Source: Pseudomonas sp. Q1-7 (GTDB taxonomy: Bacteria > Pseudomonadota > Gammaproteobacteria > Pseudomonadales > Pseudomonadaceae). Taken from it: a DNA stretch of 64,000 bases. The notes under the pieces were generated by a model. It did not search any database, had not been told where the DNA came from, and saw only the letters and a program-made list of their open reading frames with translations. The stretch spans positions 2,868,501-2,932,500 of the forward strand of contig NZ_CP116304.1 of the NCBI RefSeq assembly GCF_028010285.1, written 5' to 3'. Of this stretch, positions 8,785 to 17,786 are shown piece after piece. A program made the translations under genes and the position numbers. Each line of letters starts with the position of its first letter. Positions within the stretch are counted from its first letter, which is position 1.

Positions 8785-9936
8785 TCAGAGCTGGACGTTA
8801 GCCAGTTCGCGGGCGATCAGCAGGCGCTGCACTTCGCTGGAGCCTTCGTAGATCTGGGTGATGCGGGCGTCGCGGTAGTACTTCTCCACCGGGTAGTCCT
8901 CCAGGTAGCCGTAGCCGCCGTGGACCTGGATGGCGCTGGAGCACACCTGTTCGGCGATCTCCGAGGCGAACAGCTTGGCCTGGGAGGCTTCGGAGAGGCA
9001 GGGCAGGCCGGCGCTCTTCAGGCGGGCGGCATGGAGGATCATCAGCCGCGCGGCGTTGAGGCGGACCTGCATGTCGGCGAGCAGGTTGCCGATGCTCTGG
9101 TGCTCGACGATCGGTTTGCCGAACTGCACCCGTTCCCGCGCATAGCCCAGCGCCGCCTCGAAGGCCGCACGGGCGATGCCGAGGGCCTGGGCGGCGATGC
9201 CGATACGCCCGCCTTCCAGGTTCGACAGGGCGATGGCCAGGCCCTTGCCGCGCTGGCCCAGAAGGTTCTCTTCCGGTATGCGGCAATCGCTCAGGGTCAC
9301 CGCACAGGTGTCGGAGGCCTTGATGCCCATCTTGTGTTCGCTGCGGTCGACCGCGAAACCGGGGGTATCGGTGGGTACCAGGAAGGCGGACAGGCCTTTC
9401 TTGCCCAGTTCCGGATCGGTCACCGCGAAGACGACGGCGAGCTTGGCGCGCCGTCCGTTGCTGACGAACTGCTTGGCGCCGTTGAGTACCCACTGGCCGT
9501 CCTTGAGTTCGGCGCGGGTGCGCAGGTTGTGGGCTTCGGAGCCGGCCTGGGGTTCGGTGAGGCAGAAGCAGCCGATGGCCGCACCGCTGGCCAGGTCCGC
9601 CAGCCAGCGGTCCTTCTGGGCCTCGCTGCCGTACTTGAGGACGGGCCCGCAGCCCACGGAGTTGTGGATGCTCATCAGGGCGCCGAGGGCGCCATCGCCG
9701 GCGGAGATTTCTTCCACCGCCAGGGCATAGGCCACGTAGTCGATGTAGGTGCCGCCCCATTCCTCGGGCACCACCATGCCGAGCAGGCCCAGTTCGCCCA
9801 TCTGGCGCACCAGGTCGTCATCGATCCAGCCGGCCTTTTCCCAGGCCTGGGCCCTGGGCGCCACTTCGGCGCGGGCGAATTCCCGCGCCATGTCGCGGAT
9901 CATGCGTTGTTCTTCGGTGAGTTCGATATCGTGCAT
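8785..9936 (-). CDS. acyl-CoA dehydrogenase, short-chain or branched-chain type
   Basis: A 383-residue FAD enzyme of normal length for short- or branched-chain acyl-CoA dehydrogenases. The family signatures are visible: [20 protein letters not shown] and, near the C terminus, [19 protein letters not shown] with the predicted catalytic glutamate. The ATG at 9934-9936 has GGGAGACA upstream; a longer start at 9972 has less support. It is the last gene of a minus-strand operon with an acyl-CoA synthetase, mmsA and mmsB, so isobutyryl-CoA in valine breakdown is a reasonable substrate guess. That assignment is from context. Confidence 0.93.
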   Translation of the reverse strand: MHDIELTEEQRMIRDMAREFARAEVAPRAQAWEKAGWIDDDLVRQMGELGLLGMVVPEEWGGTYIDYVAYALAVEEISAGDGALGALMSIHNSVGCGPVLKYGSEAQKDRWLADLASGAAIGCFCLTEPQAGSEAHNLRTRAELKDGQWVLNGAKQFVSNGRRAKLAVVFAVTDPELGKKGLSAFLVPTDTPGFAVDRSEHKMGIKASDTCAVTLSDCRIPEENLLGQRGKGLAIALSNLEGGRIGIAAQALGIARAAFEAALGYARERVQFGKPIVEHQSIGNLLADMQVRLNAARLMILHAARLKSAGLPCLSEASQAKLFASEIAEQVCSSAIQVHGGYGYLEDYPVEKYYRDARITQIYEGSSEVQRLLIARELANVQL

Positions 9937-9964
9937 CGTACGTGTCTCCCGCAGCGTGCTGCCG

Positions 9965-10090
9965 TCAGGCACTGCGAAGGGGGTTGCCGAACGCGGCCTT
10001 GCATCCGCTGAAGAAGGACGGCACGCGCTGGGGCTCCGCCAGGGTCGGCGGGCGCTCGCAGGCCAGCTTCGGGGCCGCGTTCTCGTTCAT
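9965..10090 (-). CDS. possible 41-residue small ORF between mmsB and acyl-CoA dehydrogenase
   Basis: Starts 2 bases after the mmsB stop (TGAGCATG) and ends 28 bases before the dehydrogenase start. The peptide begins [15 protein letters not shown] and contains two cysteines. Codon third positions are almost all G or C, as in real genes here. The ribosome site is weak and no family is recognised. It may be a translated spacer, a micropeptide or a remnant. Confidence 0.35.
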   Translation of the reverse strand: MNENAAPKLACERPPTLAEPQRVPSFFSGCKAAFGNPLRSA

Positions 10091-10092
10091 GC

Positions 10093-10983
10093 TCAGGCTT
10101 CCCGGCGGAACAGCTTGATGATCGCGGAGAAGTCCAGGCCGCCGTTACCCTGCAGGCTGAAGGTCTGATAGAGCTGCTGGGCGGCGGCGCCGAGTACCAC
10201 CGGCTGTTTCGCCTGACGCGCCGCTTCGGTGGCCAGGCCGAGGTCCTTGAGCATCAGGTCAGTGCCGAAGCCGCCGCTGTAGCCGCGCGAGGCGGGGGCG
10301 TTTTCCAGCACGCCGGGGAAGGGGTTGTTGATTTCCGAACTCCAGCAGCGGCCGCTGGAGGTGTTGATGATGCCGGCCAGCACCTTCGCGTCCATGCCCA
10401 GGGCGACGCCCAGCGCCATGGCTTCAGCCGCGCCGATCATGGAAATGCCGAGCAGCATGTTGTTGGCGATCTTGGCGACCTGGCCGTTGCCGGTGTCACC
10501 GCAGTGGACGATGTTCTTGCCCATCGCGGTAAGCAGCGGATAGGCCTGGTCGAAGGCGCTGGCGGTGCCGCCGACCATGAAGGTCAGGGTGCCGGCCGCG
10601 GCGCCGCCGGTGCCGCCGGAAACCGGCGCATCGAGCATGGGATTGCCCTGTGCGGCGGCGGCCGCGGCGACTTCGCGGGCGCTGAGCGGGTCGATGGTGG
10701 AGCTGTCGATCAGCAGCACACCCGGGGCGATATTGGCCAGCAGGCCGTCCTCGCCAAGGTAGACCTGCTTCACCTGGGCCGCGGCGGGCAGCATGGTGAC
10801 GATGGCGGCGACGCCATTGCGGGCAAGTTCCGCCGGGCTGTTGGCGCTGCGGGCGCCCAGTTCGATGAGGGGCGCGGTGGCCAGGGCCGAGGGATCGAAC
10901 ACGGTGAGGCTGTGGCCGGCCTTGAGCAGGTTGCGGGCCATGGGGCCGCCCATGTTGCCGAGGCCTAGGAATCCGATATGCAT
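10093..10983 (-). CDS. mmsB: 3-hydroxyisobutyrate dehydrogenase
   Basis: A 296-residue NAD enzyme that oxidises 3-hydroxyisobutyrate to methylmalonate semialdehyde in valine degradation. The N-terminal Rossmann motif GFLGLGNMGGPMARNL is followed by the substrate-binding loop DAPVSGGTGGAAAGTL and the segment GNGQVAKIANNMLLG, in which the lysine is the catalytic residue of the beta-hydroxyacid dehydrogenase family. The ATG at 10981-10983 has GGAGGACG upstream; longer starts add residues that do not belong to the fold. mmsA lies directly upstream on the same strand, giving the classic mmsAB pairing. Confidence 0.95.
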   Translation of the reverse strand: MHIGFLGLGNMGGPMARNLLKAGHSLTVFDPSALATAPLIELGARSANSPAELARNGVAAIVTMLPAAAQVKQVYLGEDGLLANIAPGVLLIDSSTIDPLSAREVAAAAAAQGNPMLDAPVSGGTGGAAAGTLTFMVGGTASAFDQAYPLLTAMGKNIVHCGDTGNGQVAKIANNMLLGISMIGAAEAMALGVALGMDAKVLAGIINTSSGRCWSSEINNPFPGVLENAPASRGYSGGFGTDLMLKDLGLATEAARQAKQPVVLGAAAQQLYQTFSLQGNGGLDFSAIIKLFRREA

Positions 10984-11145
10984 GTTGGCGTCCTCCAGGG
11001 ATGGGCCGGGAAATTCGGTCAGTGGTGGGAGAAGCGGGGGGCGGGTTTCCACGCAGGCGTGAATGCCTTTGTCCAGGGCGGCGCCGGCGGCGAATTCCAT
11101 GCCGCTGCTCCAGGCGGGCCGGCGCGAGGCGCCGGCCCGCAGGGG

Positions 11146-12654
11146 TCATTTCAGGGTGATGGTGGTGTTCACGGCGCCGCCGACTTCGTCCTCGTCGAAC
11201 CAGCGCGCGGTGACGGTCTTGGTCTGGGTGTAGAACTGCACCACCTGCTTGCCGTAGGGGCCGAGGTCGCCGAGCTTGGAGGCGCGTGAACCGGTGAAGG
11301 AGAACAGCGGTACCGGCACCGGGATCGGTACGTTGATGCCGACCTGGCCGACGTCGATCTCTTCCTGGAAGTGCCGCGCGGCGGCGCCGGAGCGGGTGAA
11401 GAGGGCCGTGCCGTTGCCGTTCGGGTTGGCGTTGATGAAGGCAATGGCTTCGTCCAGGGTCGCGGCGTTCACCAGGCAGAGCACCGGGCCGAAGACCTCT
11501 TCGCGGTAGATGGTCATGTGCGGGGTCACGCCGGAGAAGATGGTCGGGCCGACGAAGTTGCCGTCCTGATAGCCCGGCACGCTCGGGCTACGGCCGTCGA
11601 GCTCCAGCGTGGCGCCTTCCTCGGTGCCGGTCGCGATCAGGCCGCTGATGCGCTCCAGCGCGGCGCAGGAGACCACCGGACCGACATCGGTACCCGGCTC
11701 CACGCCGGCGCCGATCTTCAGGGTCTTCGCCTTTTCCACCAGCTCCGGCACCCAGCTCTGCGCCTCGCCCACCAGGATCGCCACCGACAGCGCCATGCAG
11801 CGCTGGCCGGCGGCGCCGAAGGCGGCACCCAGCAGGTTGTTGAGGGTCTGCTGCTTGTTGGCGTCGGGCAGGACGATGGCGTGGTTCTTGGCGCCCATCA
11901 TGCACTGGGCGCGTTTGCCGTTCAGCGTGGCGCGGTTGTAGACGTGGGTGCCCACGCGGGTGGAACCGACGAAGGAAACGGCCTTGATGTCCGGGTGGTC
12001 GCAGAGCAGGTTCACCGCATCGGCGCCGCCGTGGATGACGTTGAGCACGCCTTTCGGGATGCCGGCTTCGAGGGCCAGCTCGGCCAGGCGCATGGTCACC
12101 ATCGGGTCCTGCTCGGAGGGCTTGAGGACGAAGGTGTTGCCGGTGGCGATGGCCATGGGGAACATCCACAGCGGGATCATCGCCGGGAAGTTGAACGGGG
12201 TGATGCCGGCGCACACGCCCAAGGGCTGGTTGAGGGTGTAGGTGTCCACGCCGCCGGCCACGTTATTGGCCAGCTCGCCCATCTGCAGGGAGCCGATGTT
12301 GGCGGCGTGCTCCACCACTTCCAGGCCGCGGAAGATGTCGCCCTCGGCGTCCGGCAGGGTCTTGCCCTGCTCGGCGGTGAGCAGGGCGGCCAGCTCCTTC
12401 ATGTTTTCGCGGATCAGTTGCTGGTACTTGAGGAAGATGCGCGCGCGGGCACCGATGGGGGTCTTGCGCCAGGTCTTGAAGGCCTCCTTGGCAGCGGCCA
12501 CGGCGGCGTTCATTTCCGCCTGGGTGGCGAAGGGCACGCGGGCCAGGACTTCCTGGGTGGCCGGGTTGACCACGTTGCGCCACTCGGTGGTGCGGGATTC
12601 GACGAGTTCGCCGTTGATGAGCAGCTTGACGCTGGGAACGCTGGAAGAGGTCAT
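11146..12654 (-). CDS. mmsA: methylmalonate-semialdehyde dehydrogenase (CoA-acylating)
   Basis: A 502-residue aldehyde dehydrogenase that converts methylmalonate semialdehyde to propionyl-CoA, or malonate semialdehyde to acetyl-CoA. Diagnostic segments are the cofactor region [18 protein letters not shown], the SFVGSTRVG turn and the catalytic cysteine in [12 protein letters not shown]. Length and the MmsA-specific [12 protein letters not shown] support the subfamily. It sits between the acyl-CoA synthetase and mmsB, on the same strand, with short gaps of 87 and 162 bases. ATG at 12652-12654 with AGGAC upstream. Confidence 0.96.
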   Translation of the reverse strand: MTSSSVPSVKLLINGELVESRTTEWRNVVNPATQEVLARVPFATQAEMNAAVAAAKEAFKTWRKTPIGARARIFLKYQQLIRENMKELAALLTAEQGKTLPDAEGDIFRGLEVVEHAANIGSLQMGELANNVAGGVDTYTLNQPLGVCAGITPFNFPAMIPLWMFPMAIATGNTFVLKPSEQDPMVTMRLAELALEAGIPKGVLNVIHGGADAVNLLCDHPDIKAVSFVGSTRVGTHVYNRATLNGKRAQCMMGAKNHAIVLPDANKQQTLNNLLGAAFGAAGQRCMALSVAILVGEAQSWVPELVEKAKTLKIGAGVEPGTDVGPVVSCAALERISGLIATGTEEGATLELDGRSPSVPGYQDGNFVGPTIFSGVTPHMTIYREEVFGPVLCLVNAATLDEAIAFINANPNGNGTALFTRSGAAARHFQEEIDVGQVGINVPIPVPVPLFSFTGSRASKLGDLGPYGKQVVQFYTQTKTVTARWFDEDEVGGAVNTTITLK

Positions 12655-12741
12655 TGTCGGGTCCTGCCTGCTGTCATGGAGTCGAGTGAGGCCCCTCGGC
12701 GCGATGCGCCGAGCGGTAAGGTTTTCAGTCGCGGTGCGGAT

Positions 12742-14445
12742 TCAGCCCTTGAGCTGCGGGAAGTCTTCTTCGAAGTACTCCTGCTCGCCCCGTGCAGCGC
12801 TTTGCCAGCGCAGCACTTCCATCTGCCGCAGTTCCACCCGGCGGATCTTCCCGGAGATGGTCTTGGGCAGTTCATGGACGAACTCGATGCGCCGGACGCG
12901 CTTGTAGGGCGCCAGGTGTTCGCGGGCGAAGGCGAGGATGTTGCAGGCCAGTTCGGCGCTGCCGGGCTGGTCATGGGCGAGAATCAGGAAGGCCTTGGGC
13001 ACCGCCAGACGCACCGGGTCCGGGCTGGGCACGATGGCCACTTCCATCACGGCCGGGTGTTCGATCAGTGCGCTTTCCAGTTCGAAGGGGCTGATGCGGT
13101 AGTCCGACGACTTGAACACGTCGTCGGCGCGACCGACGAAGGTGATGTAGCCGTCTTCACAGACCTGCGCGGTATCGCCGGTGCGGTAGTAGCCGTCGCG
13201 CATCACTTCGGCGGTCTTTTCCGGGCTGTCTTCGTAGCCGAGCATCAGGCCCAGGGGGCGTACGTCCAGCGGCAGGGCCACTTCGCCTTCGTGGCCAGGC
13301 TGGCCGTCGGGATCGAGCATGGTCACCCGGTATCCCGGCAGCGGGCGGCCCATGGAACCGGGCTTGAGCGTCTGGCCGGGGGTGTTGCCGACCAGGGCGG
13401 TGGTTTCCGTCTGGCCGAAGCCATCGCGCAGCCAGAGGCCCCAGGCCTGGTGGACCTGCTCGATGATTTCCGGGTTGAGTGGCTCGCCGGCCCCCACCAG
13501 CTCACGCAGGCGCAGGCGGCCACGGTAACCGGCCAGGTCTTCCTGGATCAGCATGCGCCAGACGGTGGGCGGCGCGCACAGGCTGGTGATGCCGTAGCGT
13601 TCCAGCACGCCGAGCAGGGCCGGGGCGCTGAAGCGCGAAGTGTTGTGGATGAAGATGCAGGCGCCGGCGTTCCAGGGGGCGAAGAAGCAGCTCCAGGCGT
13701 GCTTGGCCCAACCGGGGGAGGAAATGTTCAGGTGCAGGTCGCCGGGCTGCAGGCCGATCCAGTACAGGGTGGAGAGGTGGCCGACCGGGTAGCTCTGGTG
13801 GCTGTGCAGCACCATCTTCGGCTTGGAGGTGGTGCCGGAGGTGAAGTAGAGCAGCATCGGATCGGTGGCCAGCGTCACACCGTCGGCTTCGAACTCGGCG
13901 GCGTATTCCTGCGCGGTTGTGTGCGGCGTCCAGCCCGGCGCCTCCTGGCCGACGCTGATGCGGGTGCAGCCTTCGGCCAGGCCGTTGAACTTCTCCAGGT
14001 GGGCACCGCCGACCACCAGGTGGCGGACGCGGCCACGTTCGATGCGGTCGCGCAGGTCCTCGGGGGTGAGCAGGGCGGTGGCGGGAATCACCACGACGCC
14101 GAGCTTGAAGGCGGCCAGCATGGTTTCCCAGAGGGCGATGTCGTTGCCGAGCATCATCAGGATCCGCTCGCCGCGTTTCACGCCCAGGGCACGCAGGTGG
14201 TTGGCGACGCGGTTGGAGCGTTCGGCCAGCTCCCGGAAGCTGTAGCGGCACTCACTGCCGTCTTCCTCGACTATCCAGAGTGCGGTGGCCTGGTTGTCCC
14301 GGGCCATCTCGTCGAAGTAGTCCAGGGCCCAGTTGAATTCGCCGAGCTGCGGCCAGCGGAAATCCCGCACGGCGGTGTCGTAGTCGGTGCGGTGGGTGAG
14401 CAGGAAGTCACGGGCGGCAAGGAAAGGAAGGCTGTTGGCGTTCAT
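12742..14445 (-). CDS. AMP-forming acyl-CoA synthetase
   Basis: A 567-residue ANL-superfamily enzyme that activates a carboxylic acid through an acyl-adenylate. The P-loop YFTSGTTSKPKMVLHS, the DGFGQTETT motif, the GYYRTGDTA hinge region and the catalytic lysine in LPKTISGKIRRVEL are all visible. It is the first gene of the minus-strand mmsAB operon, so its acid is likely short or branched (for example propionate or isobutyrate), but the pocket residues were not used to predict this. The LysR gene is divergent 288 bases away. Confidence 0.93.
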   Translation of the reverse strand: MNANSLPFLAARDFLLTHRTDYDTAVRDFRWPQLGEFNWALDYFDEMARDNQATALWIVEEDGSECRYSFRELAERSNRVANHLRALGVKRGERILMMLGNDIALWETMLAAFKLGVVVIPATALLTPEDLRDRIERGRVRHLVVGGAHLEKFNGLAEGCTRISVGQEAPGWTPHTTAQEYAAEFEADGVTLATDPMLLYFTSGTTSKPKMVLHSHQSYPVGHLSTLYWIGLQPGDLHLNISSPGWAKHAWSCFFAPWNAGACIFIHNTSRFSAPALLGVLERYGITSLCAPPTVWRMLIQEDLAGYRGRLRLRELVGAGEPLNPEIIEQVHQAWGLWLRDGFGQTETTALVGNTPGQTLKPGSMGRPLPGYRVTMLDPDGQPGHEGEVALPLDVRPLGLMLGYEDSPEKTAEVMRDGYYRTGDTAQVCEDGYITFVGRADDVFKSSDYRISPFELESALIEHPAVMEVAIVPSPDPVRLAVPKAFLILAHDQPGSAELACNILAFAREHLAPYKRVRRIEFVHELPKTISGKIRRVELRQMEVLRWQSAARGEQEYFEEDFPQLKG

Positions 14446-14733
14446 GGTGCGTACCCTTGATTGTTTTTGTCGGGTCTTCCGGCCCGTGGCCGGCGGGTGG
14501 CTTGAGTATAGGCAGGCGCAAATCAGATAAGAACGCGCAGAAAAACCGGTGCGATGTGCAAAAAAGTCATTAGTAGACCGCGAGGCTACGAATGGCCTGC
14601 CCGTAGGTGGGGCTTTGCAGACTCAGCGCGGGCCATGGGCGGCACAGGGTAGCCAGGAAAAGTCGCTTGGCCGCAGTCGTTGGCTGTGCGTATATGCAGG
14701 CATCCATCCACCCATGAGCGGATAAATATCCTG

Positions 14734-15690
14734 ATGGACATGCAAAAAAGTGCCAGCCCCGATCAGGTCAAGTGGGATGACCTGCGCTTCTTCCTGGAGG
14801 TCGCCCGAACCCGTACCGCCACCGCCGCCGCGCGCCGCCTGGGCGTCGACTACACCACCGTCTCGCGGCGCGTGCGCGCCCTGGAACAGGCACTCGGTGC
14901 CTTGCTGTTCGAGAAGTCGCGCGCGGCGGGCTTCGTTCTCACGGTGGAAGGCCAGCGCCTGCTGGGCCACGCCGAGACCCTGGAAAGCACCCTGCAGGCC
15001 GCTTGCGAGCAGGTTTCCGGTACGCGCCTGGGGCTTTCCGGACACGTCCGGATCGGCTGTACCGAAGGCTTCGGCTCCTACTTCGTGACCGCGCAGATGA
15101 GCCGCTTTCTCGAGCGTTACCCGCACATCTCCGCGGACATCCTGCCGGTGCCGCACTTCGTCAGCCTGTCGCGACGCGAGGCGGATATCGCCATCACCCT
15201 GGAGCGGCCGGAACGCGGCCCCTATGTCTGCTCCAAGCTCGCCGACTACCGCCTGCGCCTGTACGCCTCGCCGGAGTACCTGGCGAAGCACCCGCCGATC
15301 CGGTCGCGCGACGACCTGGCCCGCCACCCGTTCATCACCTATGTCGAAGACCTGGCGTTCAGTCCGAAGCTGCTGTACCTGAACGACCTGCTGCCCGGGG
15401 CCATGAGCCAGTTACGCAGTACCAGTGTGATCGCCCAGTACCAGGCCGCGCTGCAGGGCAAGGCGCTGGCCATCCTGCCGTGTTTCCTGGTGGCCGGCGA
15501 CCCGAGGCTGCAGGCCGTGTTACCGGGCGACGTGGAGGTGACGAGGCAGTTCTGGATCTACTACAGCGAAGACTTGCGCCGCCTCAAGCGCATCACGCTG
15601 GTGGCCGAACACCTGCATCGCTGCGCGGACCTGAACCGGGACTGGCTGATGGGTGAGGGCAGCACGCTGCTGGTTCCCACGCTCGAGTAA
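14734..15690 (+). CDS. LysR family transcriptional regulator
   Basis: A 318-residue regulator. The N-terminal winged helix is clear: DDLRFFLEVARTRTATAAAR, then LGVDYTTVSRRVRALEQALG, with the usual effector domain after it. The ATG at 14734 gives a standard family length; the frame is open further upstream to 14680 without a better ribosome site. It is divergent from the acyl-CoA synthetase of the mmsAB operon, the typical arrangement of a LysR activator and its target. A hairpin belonging to the adjacent palindromic element begins 4 bases after the stop and may also terminate transcription. Confidence 0.92.
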   Translation: MDMQKSASPDQVKWDDLRFFLEVARTRTATAAARRLGVDYTTVSRRVRALEQALGALLFEKSRAAGFVLTVEGQRLLGHAETLESTLQAACEQVSGTRLGLSGHVRIGCTEGFGSYFVTAQMSRFLERYPHISADILPVPHFVSLSRREADIAITLERPERGPYVCSKLADYRLRLYASPEYLAKHPPIRSRDDLARHPFITYVEDLAFSPKLLYLNDLLPGAMSQLRSTSVIAQYQAALQGKALAILPCFLVAGDPRLQAVLPGDVEVTRQFWIYYSEDLRRLKRITLVAEHLHRCADLNRDWLMGEGSTLLVPTLE

Positions 15691-16019
15691 ACATCCACGT
15701 TCGTAGAACGTGGACTTGCTCTTGGCCCCCTAGAAGGGGGCATCCAGGTGCCGCCTGGCAAATCGGGGCCGGGAGGAAATCCGGGAGCACTGACGGGTCT
15801 TCCCCCCAAGCGCTTCCCTGCGACGAGACTGGCCACGACGACGTAGCAACGTAGGATGGGTTGAGCCGGCGAAACCCATGCCGTTTGCTGGGACCGATGG
15901 GTATCGCTTCGCTCAACCACATCCTACGAACGTCATCCTGATACCCGGGCAGCCCAATCGTCACAGGCAGAGCCGATAACTCATGACCACGTCCTCAGGA
16001 CGTGGTTTCCCAAGTTCAA
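15691..16019. mobile_element. candidate IS200/IS605-derived palindrome-associated element (no transposase)
   Basis: The 405-base gap between the LysR gene and the membrane protein holds no supportable gene. It starts with the hairpin TCCACGTTC-GTA-GAACGTGGA (15694-15714) and ends with the related hairpin ACCACGTCC-TCA-GGACGTGGT (15986-16006), followed by TTCAA at 16015-16019. Paired, similar subterminal hairpins of this kind are what TnpA of IS200/IS605 elements recognises, and a TCAA-type end is known for IS608. Further small stems lie at 15725-15741 and 15744-15758. No tnpA or tnpB frame is left. The boundaries and family are inferred. Confidence 0.5.
15851..15927. repeat. long inverted repeat, REP-like
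   Basis: GTAGGATGGGTTGAGC (15851-15866) is matched by GCTCAACCACATCCTAC (15911-15927), with a second inner pair around AAACCCATG and GATGGGTAT. This is the form of dispersed palindromic repeats common in Pseudomonas and Burkholderia intergenic regions. It lies inside the candidate palindrome-associated element. Confidence 0.6.
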
Positions 16020-16095
16020 ATGAATGTGTCTGGCGGCCGTGTCGACGCAATGGCGCTTGCGGAGGGTGCCACGGCCGCTCCGTCTTCCTGGGGCG

Positions 16096-16872
16096 TCAGC
16101 TACGGTGCCGGTCGCGCCGCTCGACTGGAATGGGTTGCAGGGGCGGTTCGGTGCGTTGACCGCGGATCGCCACGATGACCAGCACAACCAGCACAGCGGC
16201 GAGAATCGACGATGAGCCAACGGTGCCGAAGTCGAGGCCGCCCTTGTCGTGCGCCTTGGTCAGCACATCACCGAGTGTGGCGCCAAAGGGGCGAGTCAGT
16301 ACAAAGGCCAGCCAGAACAGCAGTACGCGTGAAACACGGGTGCAGTAGTAGGCCAGGGCTACGCTCGCGATCAGGCTGCCGATCAGCAATGCCCCGCCGA
16401 CGAAGCCCAGGCCGGAATCATCGGCCAGGTAGTCACCCAGCGCAGTCCCCAGGGTGTTGGACACTAGGATCGCCGCCCAATAGAACAACTCCCCTCGGCG
16501 GCTGTCGATGTGAGCGACCGACACCGTACGTTCGCTGAAGCGCCACGCCGCCAGCACGCCCAGCAGCAGGGCCAACAGGAGGACCGAGCCGCTTGCATAG
16601 CCCAGACCGAGCGTGCGATCCATGAAATCCGACATCGTCGTGCCGGCGGTGCTGGTGGTGAGGATTACGGTCCAATAGAGCGCAGGATGGAAGCCTTTGG
16701 CCCGCAGTTGGCCCAGCAGGGAAACGAGGAACAGGCTGATCAGGATCAGCGAGCTGATCGCGTAACCGACATCGAGGGTCATCGACAGCAGATCGCCGGC
16801 GGTTTCGCCCAGCGTAGTGGCACAGATCTTCATCACCCAGAATGCCAGGGTGATCGTCGGCAGTTTGTTCAT
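16096..16872 (-). CDS. COG4705-type multi-span membrane protein
   Basis: A 258-residue inner-membrane protein with about eight hydrophobic segments. It has a fourfold internal repeat: each unit contains a G-x-x-x-G/S-D turn between helices (GETAGDLLS, GTTMSDFMD, GTALGDYLA, GATLGDVLT), followed by a glycine-rich stretch. This is the pattern of the uncharacterised COG4705 family. The function of the family is unknown. The ATG at 16870-16872 is supported by AAGGACA. It is transcribed alone. Confidence 0.75.
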   Translation of the reverse strand: MNKLPTITLAFWVMKICATTLGETAGDLLSMTLDVGYAISSLILISLFLVSLLGQLRAKGFHPALYWTVILTTSTAGTTMSDFMDRTLGLGYASGSVLLLALLLGVLAAWRFSERTVSVAHIDSRRGELFYWAAILVSNTLGTALGDYLADDSGLGFVGGALLIGSLIASVALAYYCTRVSRVLLFWLAFVLTRPFGATLGDVLTKAHDKGGLDFGTVGSSSILAAVLVVLVIVAIRGQRTEPPLQPIPVERRDRHRS

Positions 16873-17173
16873 GTGATGTCCTTGAAGGTTAAGCCACAGA
16901 GATGGCGCCCGGACTGTAAGCGCGACCACGTCAAGCACCGGTCAAGCGGAATTCAAATTTTTGTGAAGGCAGAAATGAAGGCGCTAGCGGCGCCTGCCGG
17001 CGAACACGGTGCAGAACCTCGAGGTACAGGTCATGGCGGAGCAGGCCAGGCCCCATCGCCGTGGTGAACGTCAGTACCCGGTCGTGGATTCCCTGACTGG
17101 CAAGGCGGAGCGGGATGGGGTATGCCACTCCAGCACGTCGCTAAAGGAAGGGGGCTTCGTTTCGCCGGGCCGG
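16873..17173. other. intergenic stretch without a supportable gene
   Basis: About 300 bases upstream of the COG4705-type gene and downstream of the DoxX gene. It should hold the promoter of the former. A 65-codon minus-strand frame at 16931-17128 has no ribosome site and no recognisable family. Confidence 0.4.
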
Positions 17174-17662
17174 TCAGGCGTTTCTGCGGAACAACAGTGC
17201 GTCCAGGCTGAACCGCCCAGCGCCGTTGAGCAGCAGAGGCAGGGCGGCAATGAGATAGATCAGCGGCAGCTTGTAGTTGCCGAAGCCCTTGTTGCTGATG
17301 GCGTAGCCCTGGGCCAGTTCGGCCAGGCTCGACCAGTGCGCCGGCCAGTGCACGGCGGCGATGGCGACCACGGTCAACACCATCAGCGCCGCCGTGGCGA
17401 AGCGGGTTCCCAGGCCAAGCAAGAGGAGCAGGGGCGCGATCAGCTCGACCCACATCGACAGTTGCCAGCTCAGGTCGGCGGAAAGCAGGTTGAAGGGGAA
17501 GGGAAAGGCGGACTGGATATCGGCGAACCAGTTCTGGCCATTCCATTTTTCCAGTCCGGATTCATAGAACTCCCAGGCCAGGAACAGGCGCAGGGGGAGG
17601 TCGGCGCCCCAGGCACCGACGCGGTCGAGGTGGTTGAACAGGGGGGTGACGAAGGGAGGCAT
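17174..17662 (-). CDS. DoxX family membrane protein
   Basis: A 162-residue protein with four predicted membrane helices. It begins [20 protein letters not shown] and carries [20 protein letters not shown], the typical first helix and loop of the DoxX/HvfX group. Members are linked to redox and metal stress, but the biochemical role is unclear. The ATG at 17660-17662 has AAAGGAGC upstream; longer frames add a non-conserved arginine-rich stretch. The sensor kinase and response regulator genes lie directly upstream on the same strand, and a GTATC-type site at 17767 precedes it, so it may be controlled by that pair. Confidence 0.85.
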   Translation of the reverse strand: MPPFVTPLFNHLDRVGAWGADLPLRLFLAWEFYESGLEKWNGQNWFADIQSAFPFPFNLLSADLSWQLSMWVELIAPLLLLLGLGTRFATAALMVLTVVAIAAVHWPAHWSSLAELAQGYAISNKGFGNYKLPLIYLIAALPLLLNGAGRFSLDALLFRRNA

Positions 17663-17766
17663 GGGCGGGCTCCTTTGCCTGGCGCGGTCGGCGGGATGCC
17701 GGCGCTGCTCATGTGCCCATGCTGACAAGGGGGCTTGTCCCGGATGTGTCCGCCGAAGGCCGCCAT

Positions 17767-17780
17767 GTATCGCTGTGTAC
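17767..17780. promoter_or_regulatory. possible response-regulator site before the DoxX gene
   Basis: GTATCGCTGTGTAC resembles the two tandem sites upstream of the OmpR-type regulator (GTATCCCTGTGTATCC and GTATTCCAGTGTATCC). It lies about 105 bases before the DoxX start and just beyond the histidine kinase stop. Confidence 0.4.
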
Positions 17781-17786
17781 AGAGCC

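Noticed and set aside
11371-14460. 1029-codon open frame on the plus strand opposite mmsA and the acyl-CoA synthetase
   Set aside because: It is the antisense of two well-supported genes. Such long frames come from high third-position GC; the translation is rich in G, A, H and R with no domain.
15691-16019. tnpB or tnpA gene inside the palindromic element
   Set aside because: All six frames are short and lack the RuvC or HUH motifs.
16931-17128. 65-codon minus-strand frame upstream of the COG4705-type gene
   Set aside because: No ribosome site, no recognisable family and overlap with the expected promoter region.
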